A DNA stretch of 36,768 bases from Anaerolineales bacterium (GTDB lineage: Bacteria; Chloroflexota; Anaerolineae; E26-bin7). A model generated the notes under the pieces. It was not told where the DNA came from and searched no databases. It saw nothing but the letters and a program-made list of their open reading frames with translations. The stretch covers positions 1 through 36,768 of the forward strand of contig SOHZ01000292.1 in the NCBI GenBank assembly GCA_004377365.1, given 5' to 3'. Position numbers and translations under genes: made by a program. Below are positions 21,974 through 30,949 of the stretch, one piece after another (positions within the stretch are counted from its first letter, which is position 1; each line of letters starts with the position of its first letter).

Positions 21974-24900
21974 TTAAGTTGCGACCGGCTCTCCCTCCAG
22001 CTTGAGGGAAATCACCTTCGACACGCTGTCCTCTCCCATGGACACGCCATAGATAGTGTTGGCGGCTTCAATGGTTCCGCGGTTGTGGGTGATGACCACG
22101 AACTGGGTGCGATCCGCCAGCTCTTGCAGCATCTTGCGGAAACGGCCAACGTTGACCTCATCCAGCATGGCGTCTACCTCATCCAGGATGCAGAAAGGGG
22201 TGGGACTGGCTTTGAGGATGGCAAAGATGAGTGCCACGGCAGTGAGGGATCTCTCTCCTCCAGAGAGCAGGGCCAGGCTCTGCTGCCTTTTACCGGGCGG
22301 GCGGACGACGATGTCAATGCCGGTCTCCATCAGATTCTCAGGGTCGGTCAGAACCAGCTTGGCCGCCCCCCCACCGAACAAGGTCGTAAAGCACTCTTTG
22401 AACTCGGCAGCTACGGCCTCGAAAGTCTCCCTGAAATCGGCCTCCATCAATTGGTCTAACTCGGCGATGACCTGACGCAAGGAACTGGAGGCCTGTTCCA
22501 AATCCTCAACCTGGGTAGTCAGGAAAGTGTGTCTCTCCAAAGCCTCGGCGTATTCGGTAGGAGCATTAGGATTGATAGAGCCAGCCCGTTTTAACTGGAT
22601 CTTCAGACGTTGGATCTCATCCTCCAGACCTTCCGGCAACTCATCAATGGAGGGCAGGGTCGAGACCAGGGGTTTGAGGGGCAGGGGAGGCTGTCCGGGC
22701 ATTAGATCTGTCATCTCTAACTCTACCAGGCCCAGGTCATTCTGAATCTGTTGGCGTAGGCTGAGCAGGTCATCTCGGCGGCGTTCCATGTCCAACGCGG
22801 CCTGGCTATAGATGGTCTCGTACCGCTGGAGGCGCGAGCGGAAGTCGCTTTCCTCACTCTCCAACGCGACTTGCTGGCCTTCCAATTCGACCAACTCGAC
22901 TTCAGTGGGCTCGATAAGTTCGGCCAGAGCTTGTATCTGCCCTGAAAGCTCCTCCTCGCGGGCCTGCAATTCCTCTATCTGGATAGCCAGGGCTTTACCC
23001 TCCTGAGCCAATTCATCAGCCCGTTCCTGCTTGGCTGCGATTTGTCCTTCCAGATGCTGCAAATTGGCCTGGTGGCTGCGCAGGATGGTCCTCCGGTCTT
23101 CACAGCTCTGCTCAGTCACGGCCAAAGCCGTCTTTAACTGGGTCAACTGCTCGTAGAGGTCGTCGCCGGTCATGGTCTCCAATTGCTCCTCCAAAGCAGC
23201 GCCCTCTTCCTGGATCGAGGCCTGGTCAGCTTTCAAACTCTCCATTTCCTGACCAATATCAGTTTCCTTCTCGTCCAGAGCAGCCATTTCATCGTCGAGT
23301 TGTCTCTCAAGTCCTCGCCGCCATTCGATCTCCTGAGCCAGGCGCTCGATCTGCCGCTCTGCGGCGTCCGCTTCCGCTGCCCTAGCCTCACTGGCAGCCC
23401 TCAATTCGCTCCCCCGATCCTCCAAATTGGCCAGCATTGCCAGCAATTGCTGGTACGCCTCCGCCGCACGCTGCCCTTGCTCTTCCAGTTCCTGTCGCTT
23501 CTGCCCGACATCTGCAAGTCGGTCGGGCAGTTCACGCCATTCCCGCTCGTGGGCCAAAAGCCCCCCGCCCTGTTCCTCGGTCGCGCCACCGGTGATGGTC
23601 CCATTGGAATGGACCATCTCGCCAGCCAGGGTGACGATCTGATAGGGGTAACTGTCACGGGTCACCTGGCCCAGGATCCGACGGGCGGTCCCCAAATCCT
23701 CGACCACGATAGCGCGGCCTAGGAGCACATTCAAAGCCGGACAAAGTTGGGTTTCGCAGCCAATCAGTTCCACGGCCAAACCGAGGACGCCCGTTTCTTG
23801 AGGCAGGCTGATCGGCTCAGGCGACCGCACGGTGTCCAGGGGGAGGAAGGTAGCTCGCCCTCTGCCGGTCTGCTTCAGGAAACCGATGGCGGCCTCGGCA
23901 TCGGCCCAGGTTTCGATCACGATGTCCTGCCCGTGGGTGCCGAGGGCCATCTCAATGGCCGCTTCCAGTTCGGCTGGGACCTCGATGAGGCTCACCACTG
24001 TCCCCACGATGCCCGACAGTTGGCCTGTGCCCGCTGCCTGCATGACTCTTCTCACGCCTGACTGGTAGCCAGCCATCTCCTCGCGCATCCTGGCCAGCAG
24101 CTCCTGGCGGGCCAGCAAGCGCTCTTCTTGTCGCTGGATTTCGGCCAAACTGGCCTGGAGCTGAGCCTGGCGCTCCTGTCCAGCCTCGATTTCTCTTTCC
24201 TTATCTTCCCTTTGGGCAACCAAGGCCTGGACCTGAGCCTGCAAAGCATCCAACTGCCCCTTGACAGCCTGAAGATGCTCTTCGGCGATTGCCTTTTGCG
24301 CCTCCTGCCCGGCGATGGCCTGCTGGTGCCCTTCCCTTTCCCCGCGCAATTCCTCCCGGCGCTCATCCAGTTGGATCAGGCGGTTTTGCCGGTCAGCCAA
24401 TCCTGTGGATAGCTCAAAAGCCTGCTGGCGCAAAGCCGCCAGTCTCTCTACCAAGGCCTGGCGCTGGCCTTCGTGATGGTCCAGTTGCTTTTGCACCTCC
24501 TGGATTTGAGCAGCGCTTTCCTTAAGCTGGCCCTCAATGCGGCTCAACTCTTCCTCGATCTGAGCGATCCTCTCCTGTTGGGCCTCCCGGTTGACTTCCA
24601 AAGGGGTGATCTCGTGCAGGATTTCCTCGCGCTGTTGGCTCAGCAGGCGCTTCCTCTCCTGGCACACGGCCAATCCCCGTTGTAGCTTTTCCGCTTCAGC
24701 ATGCAAGGTACTGCTCTCCCGGTGCCATTGGCTCAACTGCTCCCGCTTCTCGGCCTGTTGCGCCCGCACCTGGGCTATCCTCTGCTCCAATTCGGCCAAC
24801 TCTTTCCTCCGCCCCTCCAACTGGGTGCGTTGCTCCCTGGCCTTGGATCGAGACTGGCGCAGGGCCTTTTGCCCTTGCCGCCATTGATAGCCATACCAAA

Positions 24901-25582
24901 GTCGCAAGAGCCCTTCCAGTTCCTGGGAGAGTTGGGCGTATTCCTGGGCACGCTCCGCTTGCCTCTTTAGACGCTCCAGGCGGGGGCCGATCTCGCTGAT
25001 AATGTCGTTGACCCGCAGCAGGTTTTGCTGGGTGGCCTCCAGTTTGGCAATGGCATTGTCGCGCTTGGCCTGGTGGACGGTGACCCCAGCCGCCTCCTCA
25101 AAGAGGGCACGCCGCTCTTCGGGTCGCAAGGAGAGGGCCGTGTCCACCAGACCCTGCCCGATGACGGTGTAGGTACGCCGGCTCAGGCCACCCGTGGCCA
25201 GGAGCTCGGTGATGTCTCTGAGACGTACCCGGTTGCCATTCAACAGATATTCGTTCTCGCCAGAGCGATAGGCGCGGCGGGCGATGGTCACCTCGCTGAA
25301 CTCTACCGGCAGCCATCCGTCGCTGTTGTCCAGGGTCAGGGCAGCTTGAGCCATCCCCATGCGAGGTCGGGATTCACTCCCCGAGAAGATCATGTCCACG
25401 GTGGACTTGCCGCGCAGCGTCTTGTAGCTCTGCTCACCCAGCACCCAGCGCACGGCATCGGCAATGTTCGATTTCCCGCTCCCGTTGGGCCCTACGATAG
25501 CCGTGATGCCTTCACCGAAGACAAACTCCGTTTTGAAGGCAAAAGTCTTATAGCCTTGCAGTTCCAAATCTTTTACCCGCAT
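21974..25582 (-). CDS. smc: Chromosome segregation protein SMC
   Basis: The full-length 1202-residue protein starts at ATG 25582 with GGAG upstream. It has Walker [10 protein letters not shown] (31-39), the SMC-typical VRWVLGEQS, two long coiled coils rich in Glu/Gln/Arg, a hinge around 510-680 ([17 protein letters not shown] near [10 protein letters not shown]), the ABC signature LSGGERS (1106-1112) and Walker B CILDEVDA (1131-1138). It forms the condensin-like ring with ScpA/ScpB that organises and segregates the chromosome. scpA, scpB and ftsY, often near, are not in the window. Confidence 0.96.
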   Translation of the reverse strand: MRVKDLELQGYKTFAFKTEFVFGEGITAIVGPNGSGKSNIADAVRWVLGEQSYKTLRGKSTVDMIFSGSESRPRMGMAQAALTLDNSDGWLPVEFSEVTIARRAYRSGENEYLLNGNRVRLRDITELLATGGLSRRTYTVIGQGLVDTALSLRPEERRALFEEAAGVTVHQAKRDNAIAKLEATQQNLLRVNDIISEIGPRLERLKRQAERAQEYAQLSQELEGLLRLWYGYQWRQGQKALRQSRSKAREQRTQLEGRRKELAELEQRIAQVRAQQAEKREQLSQWHRESSTLHAEAEKLQRGLAVCQERKRLLSQQREEILHEITPLEVNREAQQERIAQIEEELSRIEGQLKESAAQIQEVQKQLDHHEGQRQALVERLAALRQQAFELSTGLADRQNRLIQLDERREELRGEREGHQQAIAGQEAQKAIAEEHLQAVKGQLDALQAQVQALVAQREDKEREIEAGQERQAQLQASLAEIQRQEERLLARQELLARMREEMAGYQSGVRRVMQAAGTGQLSGIVGTVVSLIEVPAELEAAIEMALGTHGQDIVIETWADAEAAIGFLKQTGRGRATFLPLDTVRSPEPISLPQETGVLGLAVELIGCETQLCPALNVLLGRAIVVEDLGTARRILGQVTRDSYPYQIVTLAGEMVHSNGTITGGATEEQGGGLLAHEREWRELPDRLADVGQKRQELEEQGQRAAEAYQQLLAMLANLEDRGSELRAASEARAAEADAAERQIERLAQEIEWRRGLERQLDDEMAALDEKETDIGQEMESLKADQASIQEEGAALEEQLETMTGDDLYEQLTQLKTALAVTEQSCEDRRTILRSHQANLQHLEGQIAAKQERADELAQEGKALAIQIEELQAREEELSGQIQALAELIEPTEVELVELEGQQVALESEESDFRSRLQRYETIYSQAALDMERRRDDLLSLRQQIQNDLGLVELEMTDLMPGQPPLPLKPLVSTLPSIDELPEGLEDEIQRLKIQLKRAGSINPNAPTEYAEALERHTFLTTQVEDLEQASSSLRQVIAELDQLMEADFRETFEAVAAEFKECFTTLFGGGAAKLVLTDPENLMETGIDIVVRPPGKRQQSLALLSGGERSLTAVALIFAILKASPTPFCILDEVDAMLDEVNVGRFRKMLQELADRTQFVVITHNRGTIEAANTIYGVSMGEDSVSKVISLKLEGEPVAT

Positions 25583-25611
25583 CTACACTCCGCACTTTCA
25601 ACTAACGCACC

Positions 25612-25636
25612 GTTGCCGCTCCTTGCGAGCGGCAAC
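25612..25636 (-). other. Hairpin after the small gene at 25703
   Basis: A perfect 9-bp stem, GTTGCCGCT (25612-25620) / AGCGGCAAC (25628-25636), lies between the 25703 stop and the smc start. It has no T-run and may act as a weak terminator or mRNA end. Confidence 0.4.
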
Positions 25637-25702
25637 TATTTGCAATCACCATAACCAGGGGCTTGCCAACACGCTGTTGTTATTGTGAGGGGCACGCAAA
25701 TC

Positions 25703-26020
25703 TTAAAGAAGGCCCCTTGGTGAGAAGCCTTGTTGGATGAGCCGGGGAACAAATCCATCCACGAAACTCGTAAAGATAGCTTGCTCTGACAAGAAGGTGA
25801 GCAACACCCTGTCATACCGCAGCTTCTGGGCGCTGACCTTGCCTGCTGGTTTGTACCGACCTCTTTCATCCTTGAGACGGACAGTCAGCGAAAAAAAGTT
25901 GGGGTTCTCTCCCTTATCGAGGCGTCCGGAGAGACGGGCGCCTTCGTCTTCGCAAAAGGCCTTTAAGGCCGAACGCAATTCCGAGATTGACCCCTTCACA
26001 GTGATTTGCACCTTTCTCAT
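25703..26020 (-). CDS. Unknown 105-residue protein
   Basis: This is a basic, soluble protein starting MRKVQITVKGSISELRSALKAFC and containing FSLTVRLKDERGRYKPAGKV and a C-terminal helix FVDGFVPRLIQQGF. The beta-alpha-beta order hints at a small ferredoxin-like fold. I do not recognise a family. A perfect consensus promoter lies upstream at 26075-26103, divergent from the next gene, which makes it a real and probably well expressed gene. It runs in the direction of smc with about 120 nt between. Confidence 0.65.
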   Translation of the reverse strand: MRKVQITVKGSISELRSALKAFCEDEGARLSGRLDKGENPNFFSLTVRLKDERGRYKPAGKVSAQKLRYDRVLLTFLSEQAIFTSFVDGFVPRLIQQGFSPRGLL

Positions 26021-26074
26021 CGCTCACTGCTCCCTTACCCCCTTCGGTGACCAGCCTGGCTCACGGACAATATC

Positions 26075-26103
26075 ATTATATCGTCTTTTGAGATTGATGT
26101 CAA
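26075..26103 (-). promoter_or_regulatory. Perfect-consensus promoter (leftward)
   Basis: TTGACA (26098-26103), 17 bp, TATAAT (26075-26080) on the minus strand, about 55 nt before ATG 26020. Confidence 0.75.
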
Positions 26104-26111
26104 CAAGCCTA

Positions 26112-26140
26112 TTGAACAATGGAATGAAATGTGGTACAAT
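26112..26140 (+). promoter_or_regulatory. Promoter (rightward)
   Basis: TTGAAC (26112-26117), 17 bp, TACAAT (26135-26140), about 30 nt before ATG 26171. Its -35 box is 8 bp from that of the leftward promoter. Confidence 0.65.
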
Positions 26141-26170
26141 TGTCTCATACACTTACAAGGAGGCAACCTA

Positions 26171-26545
26171 ATGTCAGCAGGAAAAATCGTCGGCTATGTC
26201 ATTAGCGGTATTCTCATCTTCTTTGGGGTGCTCTTCCTTTTGTCGGCTTTCGCGCCCGACACTGGCGTCAACCCCGTCGAACGGCTGGTGGTAGGTGTGA
26301 TTTTGATCGGGATCGGCCTGGCCATCATCGTCATCATCAAGATGCGGGAGCCCAAGCCGGAGCAAAAGGTCGTCGTCGAGCAGAAGATAGACTTCTCAGG
26401 CGACATCGAGCTGGAGAAGCTGCAATGCAAGAACTGTGGTGCTGAACTGGACAAGAAAAGCATCACCCTGGCCCAGGGGGCAGTGGTCGTCTCCTGTCCC
26501 TATTGCGGCACGTCCTACCAGATGGTCGAGGAACCGAAGTGGTAG
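26171..26545 (+). CDS. Small membrane protein with C-terminal zinc ribbon
   Basis: ATG 26171 follows AAGGAGG at 7-8 nt. The 124-residue protein has two transmembrane helices (about 5-27 and 38-58) and a cytoplasmic tail ending in a zinc ribbon, CKNCGAEL ... VVSCPYCGTSY. Such proteins are common but uncharacterised; the ribbon may bind nucleic acid or a partner. It lies 48 nt before the DUF2207-like gene and is probably in the same operon, driven by 26112-26140. The gap holds short GTTGGAAGTTAGAA tandem repeats. Confidence 0.8.
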   Translation: MSAGKIVGYVISGILIFFGVLFLLSAFAPDTGVNPVERLVVGVILIGIGLAIIVIIKMREPKPEQKVVVEQKIDFSGDIELEKLQCKNCGAELDKKSITLAQGAVVVSCPYCGTSYQMVEEPKW

Positions 26546-26593
26546 GTTGGAAGTTAGAAGTTGGAAATTAGAAGTTATATGAGGAGGAGGCTG

Positions 26594-28243
26594 ATGGTCA
26601 AGCGAATAGTTTGTGGAACAGTGCTGGCTCTGATCGCGCTGCTGGTGGGGCTGTGGGTAGTACCGGTTGGAGCTCAGGAATACCGCTTCAGCGTGGACAA
26701 GAACATCTCCCACGTCTACGTCAATAAGGATGGCTCGGTGGACGTGGAGTATTGGCTCACTTTTACCTGCCAACCGGGCGCTCACGCTATTGACATCGTG
26801 GACATCGGCATGCCCAACGAGGACTATGACCTCAGCAGCGTGCAAGCCGACATCGGCGGCGCCAAGCTGACCGACGTCCGGCCCTCAGAGTACGTCAAGC
26901 CGGGCGTGGAGATCCACCTGGGCTCTAAGGCTATTGGTGGAGGGCAAACGGATACCCTCCACGTGCGTTTCAACGTACCCAAAATGGTCTACCCTGATGA
27001 CGAGGACGAGAGCTACGCCAGCGTAGAGTTCGTGCCCACCTGGTTCGATAAGAAGTTCGTGACGGGGACGACCTATCTGGAAGCCAACTTTCACTTCCCA
27101 CCTGGGGTGAGCGGAGACCAGACCAAATGGCACTATCAAGAATTCACCTCTACCAGCTTGGTGGATGATCGTTTGGTTTTCACCTGGGTGAACGAGAAAT
27201 CTTCGGGAGCAAAGCCCTACCAGTTTGGTGTCTCCTTCCCCAACCAATATGTGGATGTGGTCTACGAGGCCCCCTCCATTGGTTTTGCCGCGCTGGGCAA
27301 AAAGTTGTCCAATGTCCTGGGGATCCCGATCTGCTGGGTCGCTGGCGTTTTGGGTCTCTTCTGGTTGATAGTCTGGGCTAGCAACGCATCTCAGAAACGT
27401 CGCCGCATGAAATACCTGCCGCCATCCCTTTCCGTGGAGGGAGTCGGGGTCAAAAGGGGATTGATGGCTGTGGAAGCGGCCATCCTGTTGGAGACCCCCC
27501 TCAACACGGCGCTGACCATGATCCTTTTCGGCTTGCTCAAGAAGGGCGCGGTCACCGTCCTGTCCGACGACCCGCTGCGGCTGGAAGTGGCAGACCCTCG
27601 GCCCCAGGGTCTGCGTGACTACGAGGAAGGCTTCTTGGATTGCGTCTCCAGCCGTGGCAAAATCTCGGAGCAGCCTTTACGAAAAGTGGTCGTCAAACTG
27701 GTCCAAGACGTCAACAAGAAAGTGAAGGGCTTCAGCCGTAAGGACACCATAGCCTATTATCGGGACATCGTGTCCAGGGCCTGGCAGCAGGTGGAGGGCG
27801 ACGAGACGCCCGAGGTCAAATCTCAGCGCTTTGACGAGAGTCTGGAGTGGATGATGCTGGACGAGGAATTCGAGGATAAGACAGAGCGGACCTTCCGGAC
27901 AGGGCCGGTCTTTGTGCCTGTGTGGTGGCACCGCTACCGGCCCTGGGCGACCTCTGCGCCTTCGCCCAAGTCGTCAACAGCGGCGCCGACGAGCAAGCGC
28001 GGCCCCGTGAGCCTGCCCACTTTGCCGGGCGCGGCCTTTGCCAGCACCATCGTCACCGGGATGCAAAAGACCGCCGACAAGGTGGTGAGAAGCGTGGAGA
28101 GCTTTACCGGTGGGGTGACCAAAGTCACCAACCCACCGCCGGTGCGCGCTAGCTCTGGCCGCAGTGGGGGCGGTGGCTACAGTTGCGCCTGTGCCTGTGC
28201 CTGCGCGGGATGCGCCTGCGCCTGCGCGGGTGGGGGGAGATGA
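26594..28243 (+). CDS. DUF2207-like membrane protein with Cys-Ala tail
   Basis: I chose ATG 26594, after GGAGGAGG, because the signal peptide begins there (MVKRIVCGTVLALIALLVGLW). This gives 549 residues. A beta-rich outer domain follows (about 30-230), then a transmembrane helix (ICWVAGVLGLFWLIVWA, about 250), a cytoplasmic winged-helix-like part (AILLETPLNTALTMILFGLLKKGAVTVL) and a low-complexity tail. The last 20 residues alternate Cys and Ala after a Gly stretch and end CACACAGGGR. The overall plan is that of DUF2207 proteins, whose job is unknown. The Cys tail may bind metal or be modified; that is a guess. Confidence 0.7.
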   Translation: MVKRIVCGTVLALIALLVGLWVVPVGAQEYRFSVDKNISHVYVNKDGSVDVEYWLTFTCQPGAHAIDIVDIGMPNEDYDLSSVQADIGGAKLTDVRPSEYVKPGVEIHLGSKAIGGGQTDTLHVRFNVPKMVYPDDEDESYASVEFVPTWFDKKFVTGTTYLEANFHFPPGVSGDQTKWHYQEFTSTSLVDDRLVFTWVNEKSSGAKPYQFGVSFPNQYVDVVYEAPSIGFAALGKKLSNVLGIPICWVAGVLGLFWLIVWASNASQKRRRMKYLPPSLSVEGVGVKRGLMAVEAAILLETPLNTALTMILFGLLKKGAVTVLSDDPLRLEVADPRPQGLRDYEEGFLDCVSSRGKISEQPLRKVVVKLVQDVNKKVKGFSRKDTIAYYRDIVSRAWQQVEGDETPEVKSQRFDESLEWMMLDEEFEDKTERTFRTGPVFVPVWWHRYRPWATSAPSPKSSTAAPTSKRGPVSLPTLPGAAFASTIVTGMQKTADKVVRSVESFTGGVTKVTNPPPVRASSGRSGGGGYSCACACACAGCACACAGGGR

Positions 28244-28260
28244 GTTTTTGAGAGGGCGTT

Positions 28261-28346
28261 TGAAACACGAATGACGCGAAGGGAGACGAAGGACACGAAA
28301 AGGGAGTTTCACGTTTTTCGCGCCTTTTCGTGGTTTTCGTGTTTCA
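28261..28346. repeat. Palindromic repeat with CACGAA arms
   Basis: TGAAACACGAA (28261-28271) and TTCGTGTTTCA (28336-28346) are perfect inverted arms around internal GACACGAAAAGG / CCTTTTCGTG pieces. It lies 18 nt after the previous stop and may end that transcript. Confidence 0.75.
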
Positions 28347-28362
28347 GAATCCCCGCCTACAG

Positions 28363-28477
28363 GGAACTCTACCAGCGGCAGACCTGGCGTGAGCTTGTCG
28401 AACGCTCGAGGCCACCGACCGGCAAATTGACGCGCTTGTGTATGAGTTGTATGGGTCGAGGAGGGAGGAGATTGGAA
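28363..28477 (+). pseudogene. Relic of an Eco57I/PglX-type methyltransferase C-terminus, copy 1
   Basis: Frames here give ELYQRQ and, after a 23-nt insertion (CCTGGCGTGAGCTTGTCGAAC...), EATDRQIDALVYELYGS, the tail of type IIG restriction-methylase families. 113 bp are 88% identical to 29849-29961 and share the insertion. The M24 gene starts directly behind it. Confidence 0.65.
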
Positions 28478-29671
28478 ATGTACCCGTCTATTCAAATTCC
28501 CAAGGCAGAATTCGAGGCACGTGCACAAAAGCTGGTTGACTATCTCGGCATAGAGGGTTTGTCGGGCGCTGTCCTGTTCGACAACTATTACGTGAGCTAT
28601 TTTACTGACTTTGCCTTCATCCCCACGGAACGCCCTGTCGCTTTTGCCGTCAACGCGCAGGGCGGGCGCGCGCTCTTTGTGCCGCGCCTGGAACTCGAAC
28701 ATGCCCAGGCTGAGGCGCTGCTGGATCGCGTGGATCACTACCCCGAATATCCCGATGATCCGCACCCGATGGTCATTCTCAAAACCGTTCTGGAGGACAT
28801 GGGGATCGCCTGCCGGATCGGCGCCGACACCGACGGCTATCCCTGGATCCTGGGCTACCAGGGACCGAGTCTGTCTGAACTGACCGGCGCTGAAGTGGCC
28901 CGGATCGGCACCTTTGTGGAAGCGCAGATGGCGGTCAAGAGCGCCACCGAACTGGCCCTCATCCGCGAGAGCGCCAAGTGGGGCAACCTGGCCCATCGGC
29001 TGCTGCAACGGTACACTCGGGTCGGCGCGACGGAGACGGAGGTGAGTCTGCGGGCCAGCCAGGAGGCGACGCTGGCGCTGGTGGATACCCTCGGGCCACT
29101 CTATCGTGCGCGGAGTATGTTTTCTCAGGGTGCAGAGGCGGGCTATCGTGGCCAGATCGGGCGCAAGGCGGCCATTCCCCACGCCCTGGCCATGAACGCC
29201 ACCTTCATGACCGGCGACGTGCTGGTCACCGGCGCGTCGGCGGCGATGTGGGGCTATCAGTCGGAACTGGAACGTACCATGATCATCGGTTCGCCCAGCG
29301 ACGAGCAGCGGCGCTTCTTTGCACACATGCTAGCCGCTCAGGAAGCTGCCTTCGAGGCATTGAGGCCAGAGGCCAAGTGCAGCGACGTAGATCAGGCCGT
29401 GCGGCGCTATTACGAAGCGCACGACCTAATGCCCTACTGGAAGCACCACACAGGTCACGGCATCGGCCTGCGCTATCACGAAGGGCCGTTTCTCGACAGC
29501 GGCGATCACACAGTGCTGCAGCCGGGCATGGTCCTCACCATCGAGCCGGGTCTCTACATCGCTGAGCTAGGCGGCTTTCGCCACTCCGACACGGTTGTCA
29601 TCACTGAGGACGGCCTGGAATTGATCACCTACTACCCCCGCGACATGGAGAGTCTGACGATCCCGGTTTGA
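28478..29671 (+). CDS. M24-fold (creatinase/aminopeptidase P) hydrolase with altered site
   Basis: ATG 28478 (MYPSIQIP), preceded by GGAGGGAGGAG, is chosen because the upstream open frame is relic and repeat DNA. The 397-residue protein has the N-terminal creatinase-type domain and the pita-bread C-domain with HHTGHGIGLRYHEGP (H327) and LTIEPGLYI (E356). The other metal ligands of aminopeptidases are replaced: Asp by Thr251, Asp by Glu263 (YQSELERT) and the last Glu by Ser370 (FRHSDTVV). That is closer to metal-free creatinase-like members, so it may split a C-N bond of a small molecule rather than Xaa-Pro peptides. The substrate is unknown. Confidence 0.85.
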   Translation: MYPSIQIPKAEFEARAQKLVDYLGIEGLSGAVLFDNYYVSYFTDFAFIPTERPVAFAVNAQGGRALFVPRLELEHAQAEALLDRVDHYPEYPDDPHPMVILKTVLEDMGIACRIGADTDGYPWILGYQGPSLSELTGAEVARIGTFVEAQMAVKSATELALIRESAKWGNLAHRLLQRYTRVGATETEVSLRASQEATLALVDTLGPLYRARSMFSQGAEAGYRGQIGRKAAIPHALAMNATFMTGDVLVTGASAAMWGYQSELERTMIIGSPSDEQRRFFAHMLAAQEAAFEALRPEAKCSDVDQAVRRYYEAHDLMPYWKHHTGHGIGLRYHEGPFLDSGDHTVLQPGMVLTIEPGLYIAELGGFRHSDTVVITEDGLELITYYPRDMESLTIPV

Positions 29672-29728
29672 AGCCAGGTCGCAACCATATGTATCAGGGG
29701 AAAAGACAGGTTGTTTTCATCGAGCCCC

Positions 29729-29983
29729 CCCATCTGCACCATCAACTTTCCCAGAAAACGCCGCCCGCCACGACGAGATGGTCGCGCTGGTGGAGCGGAT
29801 GTTGGCGCTGCACAAAAAGCTGGCCGTCGCCACCATCCCCGCCAGCAAGGAACTCTACCAGCGGCAGACCTGGCGTGAGCTTGTCGGACGCTCGAGGCCA
29901 CCGATCGGCAGTTTGATACGCTGGTGTACGAGTTGTATGGGTTGACGGACGAGGAGATTGGTATAGTGGAGAGGCAAAGTTGA
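29729..29983 (+). pseudogene. Relic of an Eco57I/PglX-type methyltransferase C-terminus, copy 2
   Basis: Three frames in series read PICTINF, then AARHDEMVALVERMLALHKK ... KELYQRQ, then EATDRQFDTLVYELYGLTDEEIGIVERQS and a TGA at 29981-29983. This is the typical tail of type IIG/BREX PglX-like methyltransferases. A one-base shift near 29755 and the same 23-nt insertion as in copy 1 break it. The stop abuts the ATG of the next gene. Confidence 0.75.
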
Positions 29984-30850
29984 ATGAACAATCGTTACCT
30001 GGTTTCTCTACCCGAGCGGATCGTACGCGCCGTAGCGGCTGGCGTCGGCGGCCTGATCTACGAGACGACAGAGGTGTTGCTGCCGGGATGGCTCCGCCAG
30101 TCACGCCTCTACCAGGCTATCGTCGCCGCGTTGCTGCGGATCGCGGTCGAACTCGTCGGCGGTGTCACCGACGTCTTACCGCCCGACGACATCGGTGTGG
30201 AGGAGCTGGCGGTACGCAAGACGGCCGGCGGCGTGATCGAACTCGCCAGCTTTATGGCGGTAGGCTGGTCGCCTCTCTGGCTGCTGGCGGCCGCTGCCGA
30301 TCTGACCGGAGGCACGCGCATCTATCTGCGTGCACTAGTCTCAGAACTCCAGCGTGACGGGGTGTTGCCAAAAGACACAGAGTTCACCTCGGTCGAGGAA
30401 CTGCTCAACACCCTGGAGGGGACCTCCAGCCTGATGGCAGAGACGATTGACGTGCCACCTCTGAATGTCCATGATATGCGCAGCTCTTGGCAGTCGCTGC
30501 AGCAGAATGTGGCCGAGTTGCCAGATGCCAGTCGTCTGGCCAGCATCTATGCCCAACTGCAGCAAGTGACAAAGCAGGAGGGCCGCTCGCTGAAGTCCAT
30601 GTCATCGTTGATCGCCGCTGGCGCCGTGCGAGCGGGTGTTCAGATGGGCCATACTTACATCTTTGATTACTACCGCGATGCGCTGCGTACCATCACCACA
30701 GAAGGCTTGCCTGCCTACGCGCAGCGTGTGGCCAAACCCTATCTTACAGTGGCGGCGAGCCACCTTGACCCCAAACGGACAACTCTTACTGAACGTCTGT
30801 TGCAGCGTGTCCGCCGGCGTGCGAAGACGTCGGATGGCGAGGCATCGTAA
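29984..30850 (+). CDS. Unknown 288-residue protein
   Basis: The protein starts MNNRYLVSLPERIVRAVAAGVGGLIYETTEVLLPGW and has several moderately hydrophobic helices in the first 130 residues (IVAALLRIAVELVGGV, FMAVGWSPLWLLAAAADL), then a soluble helical half ending in a basic tail (LLQRVRRRAKTSDGEAS). It may be a peripheral or integral membrane protein. No family is recognised. ATG 29984 follows the relic's stop directly, with GAGAGG about 8 nt upstream. Only about 100 nt separate it from the acylase gene downstream, so they may be co-transcribed. Confidence 0.7.
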   Translation: MNNRYLVSLPERIVRAVAAGVGGLIYETTEVLLPGWLRQSRLYQAIVAALLRIAVELVGGVTDVLPPDDIGVEELAVRKTAGGVIELASFMAVGWSPLWLLAAAADLTGGTRIYLRALVSELQRDGVLPKDTEFTSVEELLNTLEGTSSLMAETIDVPPLNVHDMRSSWQSLQQNVAELPDASRLASIYAQLQQVTKQEGRSLKSMSSLIAAGAVRAGVQMGHTYIFDYYRDALRTITTEGLPAYAQRVAKPYLTVAASHLDPKRTTLTERLLQRVRRRAKTSDGEAS

Positions 30851-30949
30851 GAATAACAGGGACAGAGTTACCCCGCCCCTACTACGCAGCCGACCCCCGT
30901 CGTGCATGCTGATGGGGAATCTAGTACATTCATACGCGAAAGGATCTAC

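Noticed and set aside
27974-29326. Long minus-strand open frame opposite the DUF2207-like and M24 genes (450 codons)
   Set aside because: It crosses two recognisable plus-strand genes and a repeat, and is His/Arg-rich with no motif.
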